From Gammaproteobacteria bacterium 50_400_T64 (lineage in GTDB: Bacteria; Pseudomonadota; Gammaproteobacteria; Pseudomonadales; Porticoccaceae), in the NCBI GenBank assembly GCA_002162755.1, contig MAAS01000018.1, positions 62,001-126,000 of the forward strand: a DNA stretch of 64,000 bases, given 5' to 3'. Position 1 is the stretch's first letter, and the number at the start of each line of letters is the position of its first letter. The notes beneath the pieces were generated by a model. It was not told the DNA's origin, did no database searches, and was given only the letters and a program-made list of their open reading frames with translations. The translations under genes and the position numbers were made by a program. This document shows, piece after piece, positions 45,105 to 54,391 of the stretch.

Positions 45105-45757
45105 GAACTTTCCTGCTTATATAAGCCGTGTTGGTGGATATATTGAATAACCGCATCGGGTACCAGATAGCGCACCGAACTACCGGCGGCGAGGTCCTCG
45201 CGAATTTGTGTTGCCGATACCGGCAGCAACGTCATGGACTCAACCAAAACGCAGCCACTCAGTGATTGCGACAACAATTGTGGATCGTTTGTACAGCGCC
45301 CCGCCAGCCATTCCGCCACTGGCCCCGTCTCGGGCAAGTGCCAACCGGGCCGGGCAGCAACGACAATATGTGCATAATCACTCAACTCTTGCCAGCGCTG
45401 CCAGGTGTGTAAATTAACCAGCGAATCCATGCCGATGCAAAGGCAAAGGGCGACATCATCGCCCTGCTCGCCACGCAGTTGCGCCAGCGTTTCAACAGTA
45501 TAGGACAGTCCTTCGCGGCGCAGTTCTCGATCATCGGCGAGCAAGCCATCAAAGGGCAGCTCACTAGCAATCGCCAGGCGCAACATGGCGAGACGATGCT
45601 CGGCACTGACACCCGGCTGTTCACGGTGGGGTGGCCGAGCGGAGGGCATCAAGCGCAGCTCATCAAGGCCAAGGTGCTCGCGCAATTCAACAGCGGTGCG
45701 CAAATGACCGATATGTACCGGGTCGAAAGTGCCGCCAAAAATACCGACGGCTTTCAA
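45101..45757 (-). CDS. nadD: Nicotinate-nucleotide adenylyltransferase
   Basis: 218 residues. The nucleotidyltransferase motif is GGTFDPVHIGHLR and the C-terminal signature is VSATQIREDLAAG. It makes deamido-NAD from NaMN and ATP. It is the first gene of the coupled nadD-rsfS-rlmH run and lies 69 bases after proA. Confidence 0.97.
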   Translation of the reverse strand: MKAVGIFGGTFDPVHIGHLRTAVELREHLGLDELRLMPSARPPHREQPGVSAEHRLAMLRLAIASELPFDGLLADDRELRREGLSYTVETLAQLRGEQGDDVALCLCIGMDSLVNLHTWQRWQELSDYAHIVVAARPGWHLPETGPVAEWLAGRCTNDPQLLSQSLSGCVLVESMTLLPVSATQIREDLAAGSSVRYLVPDAVIQYIHQHGLYKQESS

Positions 45758-45826
45758 CGTCTCGTTATTTCCGAGTGACGGCTATTCGTGGCTGCTTTAT
45801 TCACAGAGGTATTAGTCACGCCTTCT

Positions 45827-47095
45827 CTAATCACGAATGTGTCCATCGCCCAGCACAATATATTTCTGGCTGGTCAAACCCTCAAGGCCCACCGGGCCAC
45901 GGGCGTGAATCTTGTCAGTGGAAATACCAATCTCCGCCCCGAGGCCATATTCAAAACCATCGGCAAAGCGGGTGGAGGCATTAATCATCACCGAGCTGGA
46001 ATCGACCTCATTCAAAAAGCGCCGCCCCCGGGTGTAATCTTCGGTGACAATAGCTTCAGTGTGTCGTGAACTATACGTCTCGATATGATCCATCGCGGCA
46101 TCCATATCGGCCACCACGCGAATCGCCAAAATCGGTGCCAGATACTCCGCTTGCCAGTCTTCTTCGGTCGCCGTGGAGCAGGCCTGTTTTGATGCGGCGA
46201 TAATTTCCCGCCCCCGCTCACAGGCACGCATCTCGACACCTTCCTCAGCGTAGGCTGCTGCCAGGCGGGGCAAAATCGCCTCCGCCACGCCCTCGGCAAC
46301 CAGCAAGGTTTCCATGGCATTACACACACCGTAGCGGTGAGTTTTAGCATTGAAGGCAATATTAAAGGCTTTTTCGAAATCGGCTTTGTCATCGATATAC
46401 ACGTGACAAACGCCGTCTAAATGCTTAATAACGGGAATGGTTGCCTCGCGGCTGATGCGCTCAATCAGGCCTTTACCGCCCCGAGGTACAATCACATCGA
46501 CGTAACTCGACAGAGTGACTAATTCACCCACCGCGCTGCGATCGGTGGTTTCTACCACCTGCACTGCAGTATCGGGCAGACCTTCCGCCGCTAAACCTTT
46601 GCAAATACAGAGCGCAATCGCCTGATTCGAGTGAATGGCTTCACTGCCGCCGCGTAGAATAGTTGCATTGCCCGACTTCAAACACAGGCTCGCCGCCTCG
46701 ACCGTCACATTGGGGCGAGACTCATAAATAATGCCAATCACTCCCAGTGGCACGCGCATTTTGCCCACCTGAATACCGCTCGGGCGATAGTTCATCGCGG
46801 TGACTTCACCGATGGGGTCGGGCAAGGCGGCGACCTGACGCAAGCCTTCTATCATCCCATCAATGCGTTCAGATGTTAGTTCGAGTCGATCAAGCAGTGC
46901 CGCTTCGAGATCATTATTACGGCCATTGTCCATATCTTTCACATTGGCTTCGATCAGCAGCGCGCGGTCGGCATCGAGAGCCTCAGCAATCGCCAGTAAG
47001 GCCCGGTTTTTCACACCACTATCGGAGCGCGCCATCACCCGACCGGCGGCGCGGGCGCTAACGCCCAGGGCTTGCATATACGCTTTAATATCCAT
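45827..47095 (-). CDS. proA: Gamma-glutamyl phosphate reductase
   Basis: 422 residues. It reduces glutamyl-5-phosphate to glutamate semialdehyde in proline synthesis. Conserved parts are [30 protein letters not shown], the catalytic Cys region [13 protein letters not shown] and a late [11 protein letters not shown]-like [14 protein letters not shown]. No proB is next to it. It heads the proA-nadD-rsfS-rlmH-mrdA-rodA-mltB-rlpA-dacA cluster. Confidence 0.97.
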   Translation of the reverse strand: MDIKAYMQALGVSARAAGRVMARSDSGVKNRALLAIAEALDADRALLIEANVKDMDNGRNNDLEAALLDRLELTSERIDGMIEGLRQVAALPDPIGEVTAMNYRPSGIQVGKMRVPLGVIGIIYESRPNVTVEAASLCLKSGNATILRGGSEAIHSNQAIALCICKGLAAEGLPDTAVQVVETTDRSAVGELVTLSSYVDVIVPRGGKGLIERISREATIPVIKHLDGVCHVYIDDKADFEKAFNIAFNAKTHRYGVCNAMETLLVAEGVAEAILPRLAAAYAEEGVEMRACERGREIIAASKQACSTATEEDWQAEYLAPILAIRVVADMDAAMDHIETYSSRHTEAIVTEDYTRGRRFLNEVDSSSVMINASTRFADGFEYGLGAEIGISTDKIHARGPVGLEGLTSQKYIVLGDGHIRD

Positions 47096-47193
47096 TCAAA
47101 TTCTCTGTGCTGTTTTTCTACGCGCATTCCCTAACAGGCTGTTTACAGGGCGAGCGCATCATGGCGCGCATTATAGCGCGAGGCCTATGCTCA

Positions 47194-47223
47194 CCGCGAT
47201 AGACAAAGGCCTATCTATCGCGG
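47194..47223. other. Perfect 10 bp inverted repeat upstream of proA
   Basis: CCGCGATAGA (47194-47203) pairs with TCTATCGCGG (47214-47223) around a 10-base loop, in the divergent region between proA and the MaoC-like gene. The heptamer GGCCTAT occurs three times around it. It could be an operator or a leader hairpin. Confidence 0.5.
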
Positions 47224-47283
47224 CCTATTTGCACGGCACGGTTTGCAGCTGCAACGATTTTTCTGCACTATCGACGCCACTTT

Positions 47284-47319
47284 AAAATTAGTAATGTCTC
47301 ATAAAATTAATCATGTCTT
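47284..47319 (+). promoter_or_regulatory. 19 bp-period direct repeat before the MaoC-like gene
   Basis: AAAATTAGTAATGTCTC (47284-47300) is repeated as AAAATTAATCATGTCTT (47303-47319) with four mismatches, ending six bases before the GGGG ribosome-binding site (47325-47328). Two near-identical copies on one face of the helix may bind a regulator. Confidence 0.4.
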
Positions 47320-47334
47320 AAAAAGGGGATAAAC

Positions 47335-47802
47335 ATGAAACAACTCGGCCAAGGCTTTTACTGGCAAGACTTACAAGTTGGCGATGAATACAAAACCTGG
47401 GGCAGGACGGTACTGGAAGCCGATATATGTGCTTTCGTTAACCTTATCGGCCTGCACGAAGTGGTGTTTAGCGACCGTGAATTTCTGCGTGAAAAGTCGG
47501 TGATTAAAGAGCCCTTCGCGCCCGGCGCTCTGGTTTACAGCTTTGCCGAAGGTCTGCTGTTACCCACTATGCAGGGCACCGGTATGGCCTTTCTCAATAT
47601 GGAGCTGGATATGAAGCGCCCCTGTTTAGCGGGCGATACTATTCACGTCGAACTGGAAGTTATTGAAGTGCGCGAAACCAGCAAGGGCAATCGCGGCCTG
47701 GTGCGCACCTTTAATAAGGTGATTAATCAGAACGACGAAATTGTGCTGACCTATAACCCCCTGCGTATGCTCAAGGGTCGACCGGCTGACGAGGAAACAT
47801 AA
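47335..47802 (+). CDS. MaoC-like hot-dog fold protein
   Basis: 155 residues, a single hot-dog domain of the MaoC/acyl dehydratase group (GQGFYWQDLQVGDEY, then FAPGALVYSFAEGLL and NMELDMKRPCLAGDTI). The usual catalytic GDxNPxH segment reads IGLHEVVFSD, so the normal Asp/His pair is not in place. It may act on acyl-CoA by a variant mechanism or only bind it. It converges with the Lon-domain gene behind a shared terminator. Confidence 0.8.
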   Translation: MKQLGQGFYWQDLQVGDEYKTWGRTVLEADICAFVNLIGLHEVVFSDREFLREKSVIKEPFAPGALVYSFAEGLLLPTMQGTGMAFLNMELDMKRPCLAGDTIHVELEVIEVRETSKGNRGLVRTFNKVINQNDEIVLTYNPLRMLKGRPADEET

Positions 47803-47816
47803 GGAGAATAAACAAC

Positions 47817-47848
47817 GCGAGTAAAAAGCCCCCTGGTTTTTTACTCGC
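47817..47848. terminator. Bidirectional terminator between convergent genes
   Basis: GCGAGTAAAAA (47817-47827) pairs perfectly with TTTTTACTCGC (47838-47848), with a 10-base loop. The A- and T-rich inner arms suit both strands. Confidence 0.85.
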
Positions 47849-47860
47849 TTCCCGCACCAC

Positions 47861-48466
47861 TTAAGACGACGTTTTAGCCCCGCGCATCCGCAACTCAATC
47901 ACCCACTTTTTAATTTCCAGCAGTCGCTCATCGACCGTCGCCATCGCCAGCAGTGAACGCTTTCGCTCTGGATCAACCGGCAGTACTCCCGCCAAACGCC
48001 AAACCAGGGTCGCTTTGGTCAAGTCCGCCAAAAACACCGACTTATCAACACCCATATGTTTGGCCAGACTTTCAAGCATATCGACCAAGTCATCTTCAGC
48101 AAAACCGATGGGCTCATCACCATCCGCATCAAAAATCTCAGCATCGGCAAACATCAGCCCGTCGTCTTCAACGCGGGTCGTGCCAATATGAATACGTTGC
48201 TCGCCCTGCACCGCAATGGAGAGCAAACCATTGGGCAATTGCTCAAAGTCGCGGATTGTCACCAGCGTGCCCCAGGGGAAAACCTCCGGCGTAGAGCCAA
48301 CCTCTTTGCCTTCAACGATGGGTAAAATGCCAAAGGGTTTTTCATTGGCCATCGATTCTTTCACCAAACGCAAATAACGCTGCTCAAAGATCTGCATGCG
48401 ACTGCCGATAGTCGGATACAAAATAATTTGCAGGGGGAACAGGGCTATTTCATCCTGACTGGACAT
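47861..48466 (-). CDS. Lon substrate-binding domain protein (no protease domain)
   Basis: 201 residues of the stand-alone LON N-terminal (PUA-like) domain. It starts DEIALFPLQIILYPTIG and has QIFEQRYLRLVKESM and FGILPIVEGKEVG. Stand-alone members are common in gammaproteobacteria and lack ATPase and protease parts; the role is uncertain. The C-terminal helix bundle (about 135-195) is as in LonA N-domains. Confidence 0.92.
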   Translation of the reverse strand: MSSQDEIALFPLQIILYPTIGSRMQIFEQRYLRLVKESMANEKPFGILPIVEGKEVGSTPEVFPWGTLVTIRDFEQLPNGLLSIAVQGEQRIHIGTTRVEDDGLMFADAEIFDADGDEPIGFAEDDLVDMLESLAKHMGVDKSVFLADLTKATLVWRLAGVLPVDPERKRSLLAMATVDERLLEIKKWVIELRMRGAKTSS

Positions 48467-48519
48467 AGTAATCCGCTCTTTTAAATTGTTATTTTAATGG
48501 ACACTTATTACCGAGCCAT

Positions 48520-48717
48520 GAGAAAAAGATACCCTCTGCTCATGACTCGCTGTAAATACTTCCCAGTACGCTCGGCTTTAGCGTCCTGCGTTGCCTAAAG
48601 CACCTACTCCTGGCGCTCTACCTCCTGCATCGCCTCAAAGCGCCTACTGTTGGCCATGCAGTCGTCGGTGTCGGCATCCATGCCACCGACGGTCACGAGC
48701 AAAGGGTATCCTCTTCT
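48520..48717. repeat. Dispersed intergenic repeat, copy A
   Basis: About 198 bp. It shares with copy B (53499-53651) the blocks CATGACTCGCTGTAAATAC, GTACGCTCGGCTTT and GTCGGCATCCATGCC in the same order. The ends are loosely inverted (GAGAAAAAGATACC and GGTATCCTCTTC). Copy A carries an extra middle part of about 45 bp. No coding capacity. It fills the gap between the Lon-domain gene and sthA. Confidence 0.85.
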
Positions 48718-48758
48718 TTCGTTTTGTTAGTCACTAAACTTCGATCAGCCCATTAGCA

Positions 48759-50147
48759 CTACAGCCGATACAAACCATTGAGCGCCGCCATGCGATAAGC
48801 TTCGGCCATAGTGGGGTAATTAAAGGTGGTACTGACAAAATATTCAATCGTATTGGCTGCCCCGGGTTGTTTCATTATCGCCTGGCCAATATGAATAATC
48901 TCTGCCGCCTGATACCCGAAACAATGGATGCCCAAAATCTCGAGGGTTTCTCGGTGAAAATAAATCTTCAACATACCCACGGGTTCCCGCGCAATTTGTG
49001 CCCGGGCTAAATTGGCAAAACTGGCCGTGCCTATTTCGTAGGGAATATTTTCATCCGACAGCTCTTTGCCGGTTTTACCCACCGAGCTGATCTCTGGAAT
49101 GGTGTAAATACCCGTCGGCACATCGTCGACAAAATAATTATCTTCCCCTAATAAGGCCGCCGCTGCCGCTCGACCCTGATCATACGCGGCACTCGCCAAA
49201 CTCGGCCAACCGATAACATCACCGGCGGCATAAATATCGGGATTTGCCGTCTGGTAGTGCTCGTTGACCTCTAACTGCCCTCGGTGGTTCGTCGTCAAAT
49301 CAACCTTATCGAGACCCAGTCCGACGGTATTACCGCTGCGGCCATTACACCAGAGCAGGGCATCGGCTCGCACACGCCGACCAGATTTCAAATGTAAAAT
49401 AATGTTTTTATCGGAGGTTTCCAGAGATTTAAACTCTTCGTTCTGATGAATCACCACCCGCTGATCTCGCAGGTGATAACTTAAGGCATCGGAAATTTCA
49501 CTATCCAGGAATGAAAGTAAGCGAGGATTGCTATCGACAAGGTCGACCTTCAAGCCCAGCCCGGCAAATATCGAGGCATATTCACAACCAATGACGCCAC
49601 CCCCGTAAACCAGAATGCGCCGCGGCGTGTGCTCCATAGACAGAATGGTGTCACTGTCATAAACCCGCGCATGATCAAAATCGACTTCGTCAGGGTGGTA
49701 GGGGTTTGAACCCGTTGCGATGACACACTTCTTATAAAAAATTAAGTCTGCGGAACCCTGTTGCGTTTTCACCTCAATACAGCCATCTTCGCGAAAAGCC
49801 GCCTGACCAAAGATAATATCGATGCGATTGCGCGCATAAAGAGAAGTTCGCAGCTTGACCTGGCTTTCGATGATTTTTTCGGTGCGTTTTAATAACCCGG
49901 GGAAGGCAAACCAGCGCGGCTCACCCACATCACGAAACATACTGTCAGAGTTGTAACGAATGGTATGGCGCACCGAATGCCTGAGTGCTTTGGAAGGGAT
50001 GGTACCTAAATGCGCACACGAGCCACCCACTTCACCTCTGTTTTCAATAACAGCAACACGATTACCACGCTTTGAGGCTCGCATCGCTGCGGCTTCACCC
50101 GCTGGGCCAGCGCCAATAATAACCAGGTCATAACTAAAGTTGGGCAT
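48759..50147 (-). CDS. sthA: Soluble pyridine nucleotide transhydrogenase
   Basis: 462 residues. A flavoprotein that moves hydride between NADPH and NAD+. The FAD loop is [16 protein letters not shown]. The site [15 protein letters not shown] has one Cys where disulfide reductases have two, diagnostic of SthA. The second Rossmann loop is [13 protein letters not shown], followed by an [15 protein letters not shown] segment. Single gene. Confidence 0.96.
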   Translation of the reverse strand: MPNFSYDLVIIGAGPAGEAAAMRASKRGNRVAVIENRGEVGGSCAHLGTIPSKALRHSVRHTIRYNSDSMFRDVGEPRWFAFPGLLKRTEKIIESQVKLRTSLYARNRIDIIFGQAAFREDGCIEVKTQQGSADLIFYKKCVIATGSNPYHPDEVDFDHARVYDSDTILSMEHTPRRILVYGGGVIGCEYASIFAGLGLKVDLVDSNPRLLSFLDSEISDALSYHLRDQRVVIHQNEEFKSLETSDKNIILHLKSGRRVRADALLWCNGRSGNTVGLGLDKVDLTTNHRGQLEVNEHYQTANPDIYAAGDVIGWPSLASAAYDQGRAAAAALLGEDNYFVDDVPTGIYTIPEISSVGKTGKELSDENIPYEIGTASFANLARAQIAREPVGMLKIYFHRETLEILGIHCFGYQAAEIIHIGQAIMKQPGAANTIEYFVSTTFNYPTMAEAYRMAALNGLYRL

Positions 50148-50450
50148 AACATTCCTTATCTAAACGACTAAGCAGAAGGGTTAATCACACAGGATTGTCG
50201 GAAAGCGCTGATGTATTCTGGCTAAAACAATCGGTAATTAGCCCCATTATATTTCCCCCACTGTATTCCTGCTATGAGTTTCAACCTTGAAGCGGTAGTT
50301 GGGCATGAAAAATATGTACAAGATATTGCGGTACGGGCTTTCGCGACCCGACTGCTGTTTTTAGTTCAATGCACAGCCGATTTTGTTTCGGGATTTACCC
50401 GGTGTGGGTGTTCAAGTAGCATGCTGCTCTCCAACTAATCAGAGATAATA
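50148..50450. other. 303 bp intergenic region between divergent sthA and the MAPEG gene
   Basis: This is the promoter region for two divergent genes. One open frame of 54 codons (50274-50438, +) starts MSFNLEAVVGHEKYVQD, without a convincing ribosome-binding site or known relatives; its length is within chance. No repeat or strong palindrome was seen. Confidence 0.5.
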
Positions 50451-50879
50451 ATGAATGCACCCGACGTACTAACCATGAACCCCGCCATTGTTGCCCTTGC
50501 TGGCTTTGCTGGCTGGACACTCCTACTGCTATTAACCGTCGCCAATTTACGCATGGCGAATTTCTTCACCGGCAAAAAAGCCATTAATGGCTTTTCACCC
50601 ACTGGCGATGATCTGCCCGGTTTTGGTCAACGCGTCACTCGCGCTCACTTAAATTGTGTCGAAAACCTGCCTATATTTGCCGCACTGGTTGCAGCGGCCG
50701 GACTCTCGGGACAATTCGCGGTGATGGAAGATACTGTGATGTACGTATTGTACGCCCGTATTGGCCAGTCCCTTGCCCATATGATTTCCACCGCCGCTTT
50801 AGTGGTATGGGTGCGCGCCACCTTTTTCTTTGTGCAAGTTTTATTGATGGCCTCGTACGCCTATCAGCTCATTTTCTAG
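50451..50879 (+). CDS. MAPEG family membrane protein
   Basis: 142 residues with four membrane segments and the family motif near MANFFTGKKAINGFSP and RVTRAHLNCVENLPIFAAL. MAPEG proteins include microsomal glutathione transferases and related bacterial proteins; RAHLNCVENLP is the conserved block. The bacterial substrate is unknown. A small gene of its own, 142 bases before the transporter-like gene. Confidence 0.88.
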   Translation: MNAPDVLTMNPAIVALAGFAGWTLLLLLTVANLRMANFFTGKKAINGFSPTGDDLPGFGQRVTRAHLNCVENLPIFAALVAAAGLSGQFAVMEDTVMYVLYARIGQSLAHMISTAALVVWVRATFFFVQVLLMASYAYQLIF

Positions 50880-51021
50880 GCCTATTTTTTCCGAAGGAAT
50901 GTCGTGCTGCCACTCAATAGAATGACTGCACGACCCAACAACGACTTGCAAGCCTGCCAGGAAACACCCATTCAGCTTTCAGTAAAACCGACTTCTTCTG
51001 CATTTTCTACAGGCCTGTCAC

Positions 51022-52230
51022 ATGTTTGAAAATGCCCTGCTACTCGGTGCCGCCTGCATTATTGGCGCACTGCTCTTTCACCCAAAGGTCCGGCTTTCAC
51101 GCAATTGGCGGGCCACCGTAACACCGCTGGCATCGATTATTGGTAGTGGGTTTTTAGTCGCGGCGCCGCTTTTATCTCACGCTGTTAATGGTTGGGCTTT
51201 TTTCGCCATGGCGGGCATCGTGTTGCTGGCCTACGGTATTGGCGAGGTGATTCGTTTTAATATCCGTCACGCTGAGCCCTTGTTAAACCAGGTTCAGGCA
51301 CCCCCTTTCCTGCTCAACATCGAACGCCTTTCCGCATTGGTTTTAAGTGTCGCCTATGTTATTTCAGTCGCCTTTTATCTGCGCTTGCTGGCCTCTTTTG
51401 TTTTACACGCCATGGAAGTCGACAGTGATTTTTACGCCAATATGCTGACGACAGGCGTACTTGTGAGCATCGCACTGATAGGCCTTTGGCGCGGACTAGA
51501 GGGGCTGGAAAACCTGGAAGAGTCCGCCGTTAATATCAAACTGGCGATTATTGCCGCGTTATTACTGGGCCTTATTGCCTTCGATTTCCACTGGCTTACT
51601 CAGCCCGAAAACCACATCAGCTATTCGCCATTAAAAGACTGGCCCCATTCAATGCGCCTGCTGGCCGGCATTTTATTAATTGTGCAAGGCTTCGAAACCT
51701 CGCGTTATTTGGGCGCTGAATACGATGCACAAACCCGCATCCGCACCATGCGATATGCCCAGCTACTCTCGACAGCTATTTATTTACTCTTTATTGGCCT
51801 TTCATTGCCACTGCTCAACGGATTTCACGAGCCGCGCAGTGAAACCGCCATTATCACGCTGTCGGCACTGGTATCGCCCATTTTGCCAGTGATGCTGATC
51901 GTCGCCGCAGTGATGAGTCAGTTCAGCGCCGCCGTTGCCGACACGGCGGGTTCCGGCGGTCTTTTATCGGAATTCAGCCGCCGTCGTTTAAGCCCGCGCC
52001 TGGGTTATGTATTTGTTGTAACGCTGGCCATTGTTCTAATCTGGTCAGCCAATATCTTTGAAATTATCACCATCGCCTCGCGGGCCTTCGCCGCTTATTA
52101 CCTGCTGCAATGCATTGTCGCGCTGACCGTCAATTACCGCCGCAAACGCTGGTTGCAAAGTACTGGGTTTTTGTTGATTGCCAGCATTTTGCTACTGGTC
52201 TTGTTATTCGCCATTCCCGATGGGGCCTGA
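51022..52230 (+). CDS. APC-superfamily-like membrane protein, unassigned
   Basis: 402 residues with about 11-12 hydrophobic segments. The early PLASIIGSGFLVAAPLL resembles the broken first helix (GSGFL) of LeuT-fold amino-acid/polyamine transporters, and IVQGFETSRYLGAEYD resembles the conserved sixth-helix region (GFE). It is short for the APC family (usually 430-500). No clear partner gene. A transporter is likely; the substrate is unknown and the family call is tentative. Confidence 0.6.
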   Translation: MFENALLLGAACIIGALLFHPKVRLSRNWRATVTPLASIIGSGFLVAAPLLSHAVNGWAFFAMAGIVLLAYGIGEVIRFNIRHAEPLLNQVQAPPFLLNIERLSALVLSVAYVISVAFYLRLLASFVLHAMEVDSDFYANMLTTGVLVSIALIGLWRGLEGLENLEESAVNIKLAIIAALLLGLIAFDFHWLTQPENHISYSPLKDWPHSMRLLAGILLIVQGFETSRYLGAEYDAQTRIRTMRYAQLLSTAIYLLFIGLSLPLLNGFHEPRSETAIITLSALVSPILPVMLIVAAVMSQFSAAVADTAGSGGLLSEFSRRRLSPRLGYVFVVTLAIVLIWSANIFEIITIASRAFAAYYLLQCIVALTVNYRRKRWLQSTGFLLIASILLLVLLFAIPDGA

Positions 52231-52352
52231 TTTAAAAGACTGCGTTTTGGATGCATGGCTTAAAAGACACTTTCGATTAGCTTGATCAAGCACAATTGCT
52301 CTTTAGCCCGTGCGTGATAGTCTGAAAAGATCAGCAACAATTACTATAAAAA

Positions 52353-53489
52353 ATGAAAAAAGTTCTGCTCATCATTGTCTCTATTTTTATCGTGGCTGCC
52401 ATTTACTGGCAACTCAATCGTGAAGAGATCATTGCCGTCAGGTTGACGAAAGTCGAACAGGGGCGCGTTGAAGCCACCGTTGCCAATACCCGCGCGGGCA
52501 CTATCAAAGCCTGTCAACGCTCGCGCCTGTCGATGCCCATCGGCGGACAGGTTGCCGACTTATTAGTCGACGAAGGTGACCGCGTTGAAAAGGGTCAGGT
52601 ACTTATTCAGCTGTGGAATGAAGACCAACAGGCCCGTGTTGCCGAAGCCAAGACCCGCGTCACGGTCGCCCAGGAAAGCGTTAAAGAAAGTTGCCACAAC
52701 GCCGCCCTCGATGCCCGTGAGCTAAAGCGCAAACAGGGTTTGGCCGCAAAAAAGCTGGTCTCAGAGGAGGCACTCGACGCCGCACAGACCCGTGCCGACG
52801 TGTCGTCTTTTGCCTGCGCGAAAGCCCGTGCGGGGGTTGAAACGACCCGGGCCACACTGGCCTTACAAAGCGCTCTGTTTGAAAAAACCCGCCTGCGCGC
52901 ACCCTTTGCCGGGGTGGTCGCCGAAATCAACGGCGAAGTCGGTGAATACATCACCCCCTCGCCGCCAGGCATTGCCACGCCGCCCGCCGTTGATTTAATT
53001 GCCCTCGATTGTCTCTATGTGTCTGCCCCCATTGATGAAGTCGACGCCGCAGCTATCGAATTAAACATGCCCGCTCGCATCACCCTCGATGCTTTTCGCG
53101 GGCAAATTTTTAATGGCCGTGTCAGTCGTATTGCGCCCTATGTGAAAGAGTTTGAGAAGCAGGCCCGCACTGTCGATATTGAAGTCGCTTTTGACACGAT
53201 TCCCGAAGGAATTTCCCTGCTGATCGGCTATAGCGCCGATATTGAAATCATCCTCAGCCAGCGCGACAAGGCCCTGCGCATTCCGACCGAAACGGTGATT
53301 GATGGCAACCGGGTGTTGCGCTACGACGCGGCGACGGGATTAATCAGCTACCAACAATTTAAGCCCGGGCTTAGTAACTGGACATCGACGGAGGTTATGG
53401 AGGGGCTCAGCAAGGGCGATGACATCTTGTTATCCCTCGATACCGAAGGCGCTGTCGATGGCGCGTTGGTTCAGCCAATTTCGCCATAA
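52353..53489 (+). CDS. HlyD-family periplasmic adaptor (MacA-like)
   Basis: 378 residues. One N-terminal membrane segment (VLLIIVSIFIVAAIYW) is followed by a lipoyl-like domain (IGGQVADLLVDEGDRVEKGQVL), an alpha hairpin (about 95-175) and the beta barrel (RLRAPFAGVVAEINGEVGEY). It bridges an inner-membrane ABC exporter to an outer-membrane channel. The MacB-like ATPase and two permease genes follow, with repeat copy B between. No TolC-like gene is in the window. Substrate unknown. Confidence 0.9.
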   Translation: MKKVLLIIVSIFIVAAIYWQLNREEIIAVRLTKVEQGRVEATVANTRAGTIKACQRSRLSMPIGGQVADLLVDEGDRVEKGQVLIQLWNEDQQARVAEAKTRVTVAQESVKESCHNAALDARELKRKQGLAAKKLVSEEALDAAQTRADVSSFACAKARAGVETTRATLALQSALFEKTRLRAPFAGVVAEINGEVGEYITPSPPGIATPPAVDLIALDCLYVSAPIDEVDAAAIELNMPARITLDAFRGQIFNGRVSRIAPYVKEFEKQARTVDIEVAFDTIPEGISLLIGYSADIEIILSQRDKALRIPTETVIDGNRVLRYDAATGLISYQQFKPGLSNWTSTEVMEGLSKGDDILLSLDTEGAVDGALVQPISP

Positions 53490-53498
53490 CTAGGCGCC

Positions 53499-53651
53499 GA
53501 GCAAAAGGATACCCTTCACGCATGACTCGCTGTAAATACGTCCTTGTACGCTCGGCTTTGGCATCCTGCATCGCCCTACCTCCTGCCTCCATGCAGCCGT
53601 CGAAGTCGGCATCCATGCCTCCGGCGGTCATGCGTAAAAGATATCCTTTCC
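53499..53651. repeat. Dispersed intergenic repeat, copy B
   Basis: About 153 bp, the shorter relative of copy A at 48520-48717 (shared CATGACTCGCTGTAAATAC, GTACGCTCGGCTTT and GTCGGCATCCATGCC). Its ends pair loosely (GCAAAAGGATACC with GATATCCTTTCC). It lies between the adaptor gene and the ATPase gene of an efflux operon. Confidence 0.85.
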
Positions 53652-53686
53652 CCATGCATCAATGAAAAACAGAATCGAAATAAGCC

Positions 53687-54385
53687 ATGATTGAACTCCA
53701 GCAACTATGCCGCAGTTTCCAGGTTGGTGACCAATGCGTTCATGCCCTCGACCATCTCGACCTGAAAATTGCGCGCGGCGAATACCTGTCGGTGATGGGG
53801 CCTTCGGGCTCGGGTAAATCCACGCTGCTCAACATGCTTGGCTTGCTGGATAAACCCAGTGCCGGCGAATACTGGCTCAATCAAACAGCTACCAGCCAGC
53901 TCAACGAAGAGGCCCTCGCCACTTTGCGCCGCCAGTACATTGGCTTTGTCTTCCAGAGTTACCACTTAATACCCCGACTCACGGCACGGGAAAATATTGA
54001 GTTACCGCTAATTCTCGCCGGCATCGCCCCGAAACAGCGCAGGCCATTAGTCGATAAAGTGATCACCCGTTTGGCACTGACCGACCGCGCCAGCCACGCA
54101 CCCAACCAGTTATCGGGGGGGCAGCGTCAGCGCGTCGCCATTGGTCGCGCCATCGTGATGAAGCCCGAGTTACTGCTCGCCGATGAGCCCACCGGCAATC
54201 TCGACTCAGTCTCGGGCCGGGAGGTAATCGAACTACTTGAGGAACTCAACGACGAGGGCATTACCCTGCTGGTGGTCACCCACGACCAGGCCATTGGCGA
54301 CCGGGCCAGGCGCGAGCTGAAAATGATTGATGGCCGCATTGCCAGCGATAGCGCGAACCAAACCATTTCCAGCATCGGCTCCTGA
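53687..54385 (+). CDS. MacB-type ABC transporter ATPase
   Basis: 232 residues. Walker A is GPSGSGKST, the signature is NQLSGGQRQRVAIGRA, Walker B is LLLADEPTGNLDS, and the H-loop is VVTHD. Typical of the LolD/MacB group. The ATPase is separate from the permease (fused in MacB). It is followed 6 bases later by the first permease gene. Confidence 0.94.
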   Translation: MIELQQLCRSFQVGDQCVHALDHLDLKIARGEYLSVMGPSGSGKSTLLNMLGLLDKPSAGEYWLNQTATSQLNEEALATLRRQYIGFVFQSYHLIPRLTARENIELPLILAGIAPKQRRPLVDKVITRLALTDRASHAPNQLSGGQRQRVAIGRAIVMKPELLLADEPTGNLDSVSGREVIELLEELNDEGITLLVVTHDQAIGDRARRELKMIDGRIASDSANQTISSIGS

Positions 54386-54391
54386 ATTAAC

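Noticed and set aside
50274-50438. 54-codon open frame in the sthA/MAPEG gap
   Set aside because: Length is within chance, no clear ribosome-binding site, and no family resemblance; reported only as part of the intergenic region.
53407-53655. 82-codon minus-strand frame over the adaptor gene end and repeat copy B
   Set aside because: It is made of repeat sequence and antisense coding sequence; it has no support as a gene.
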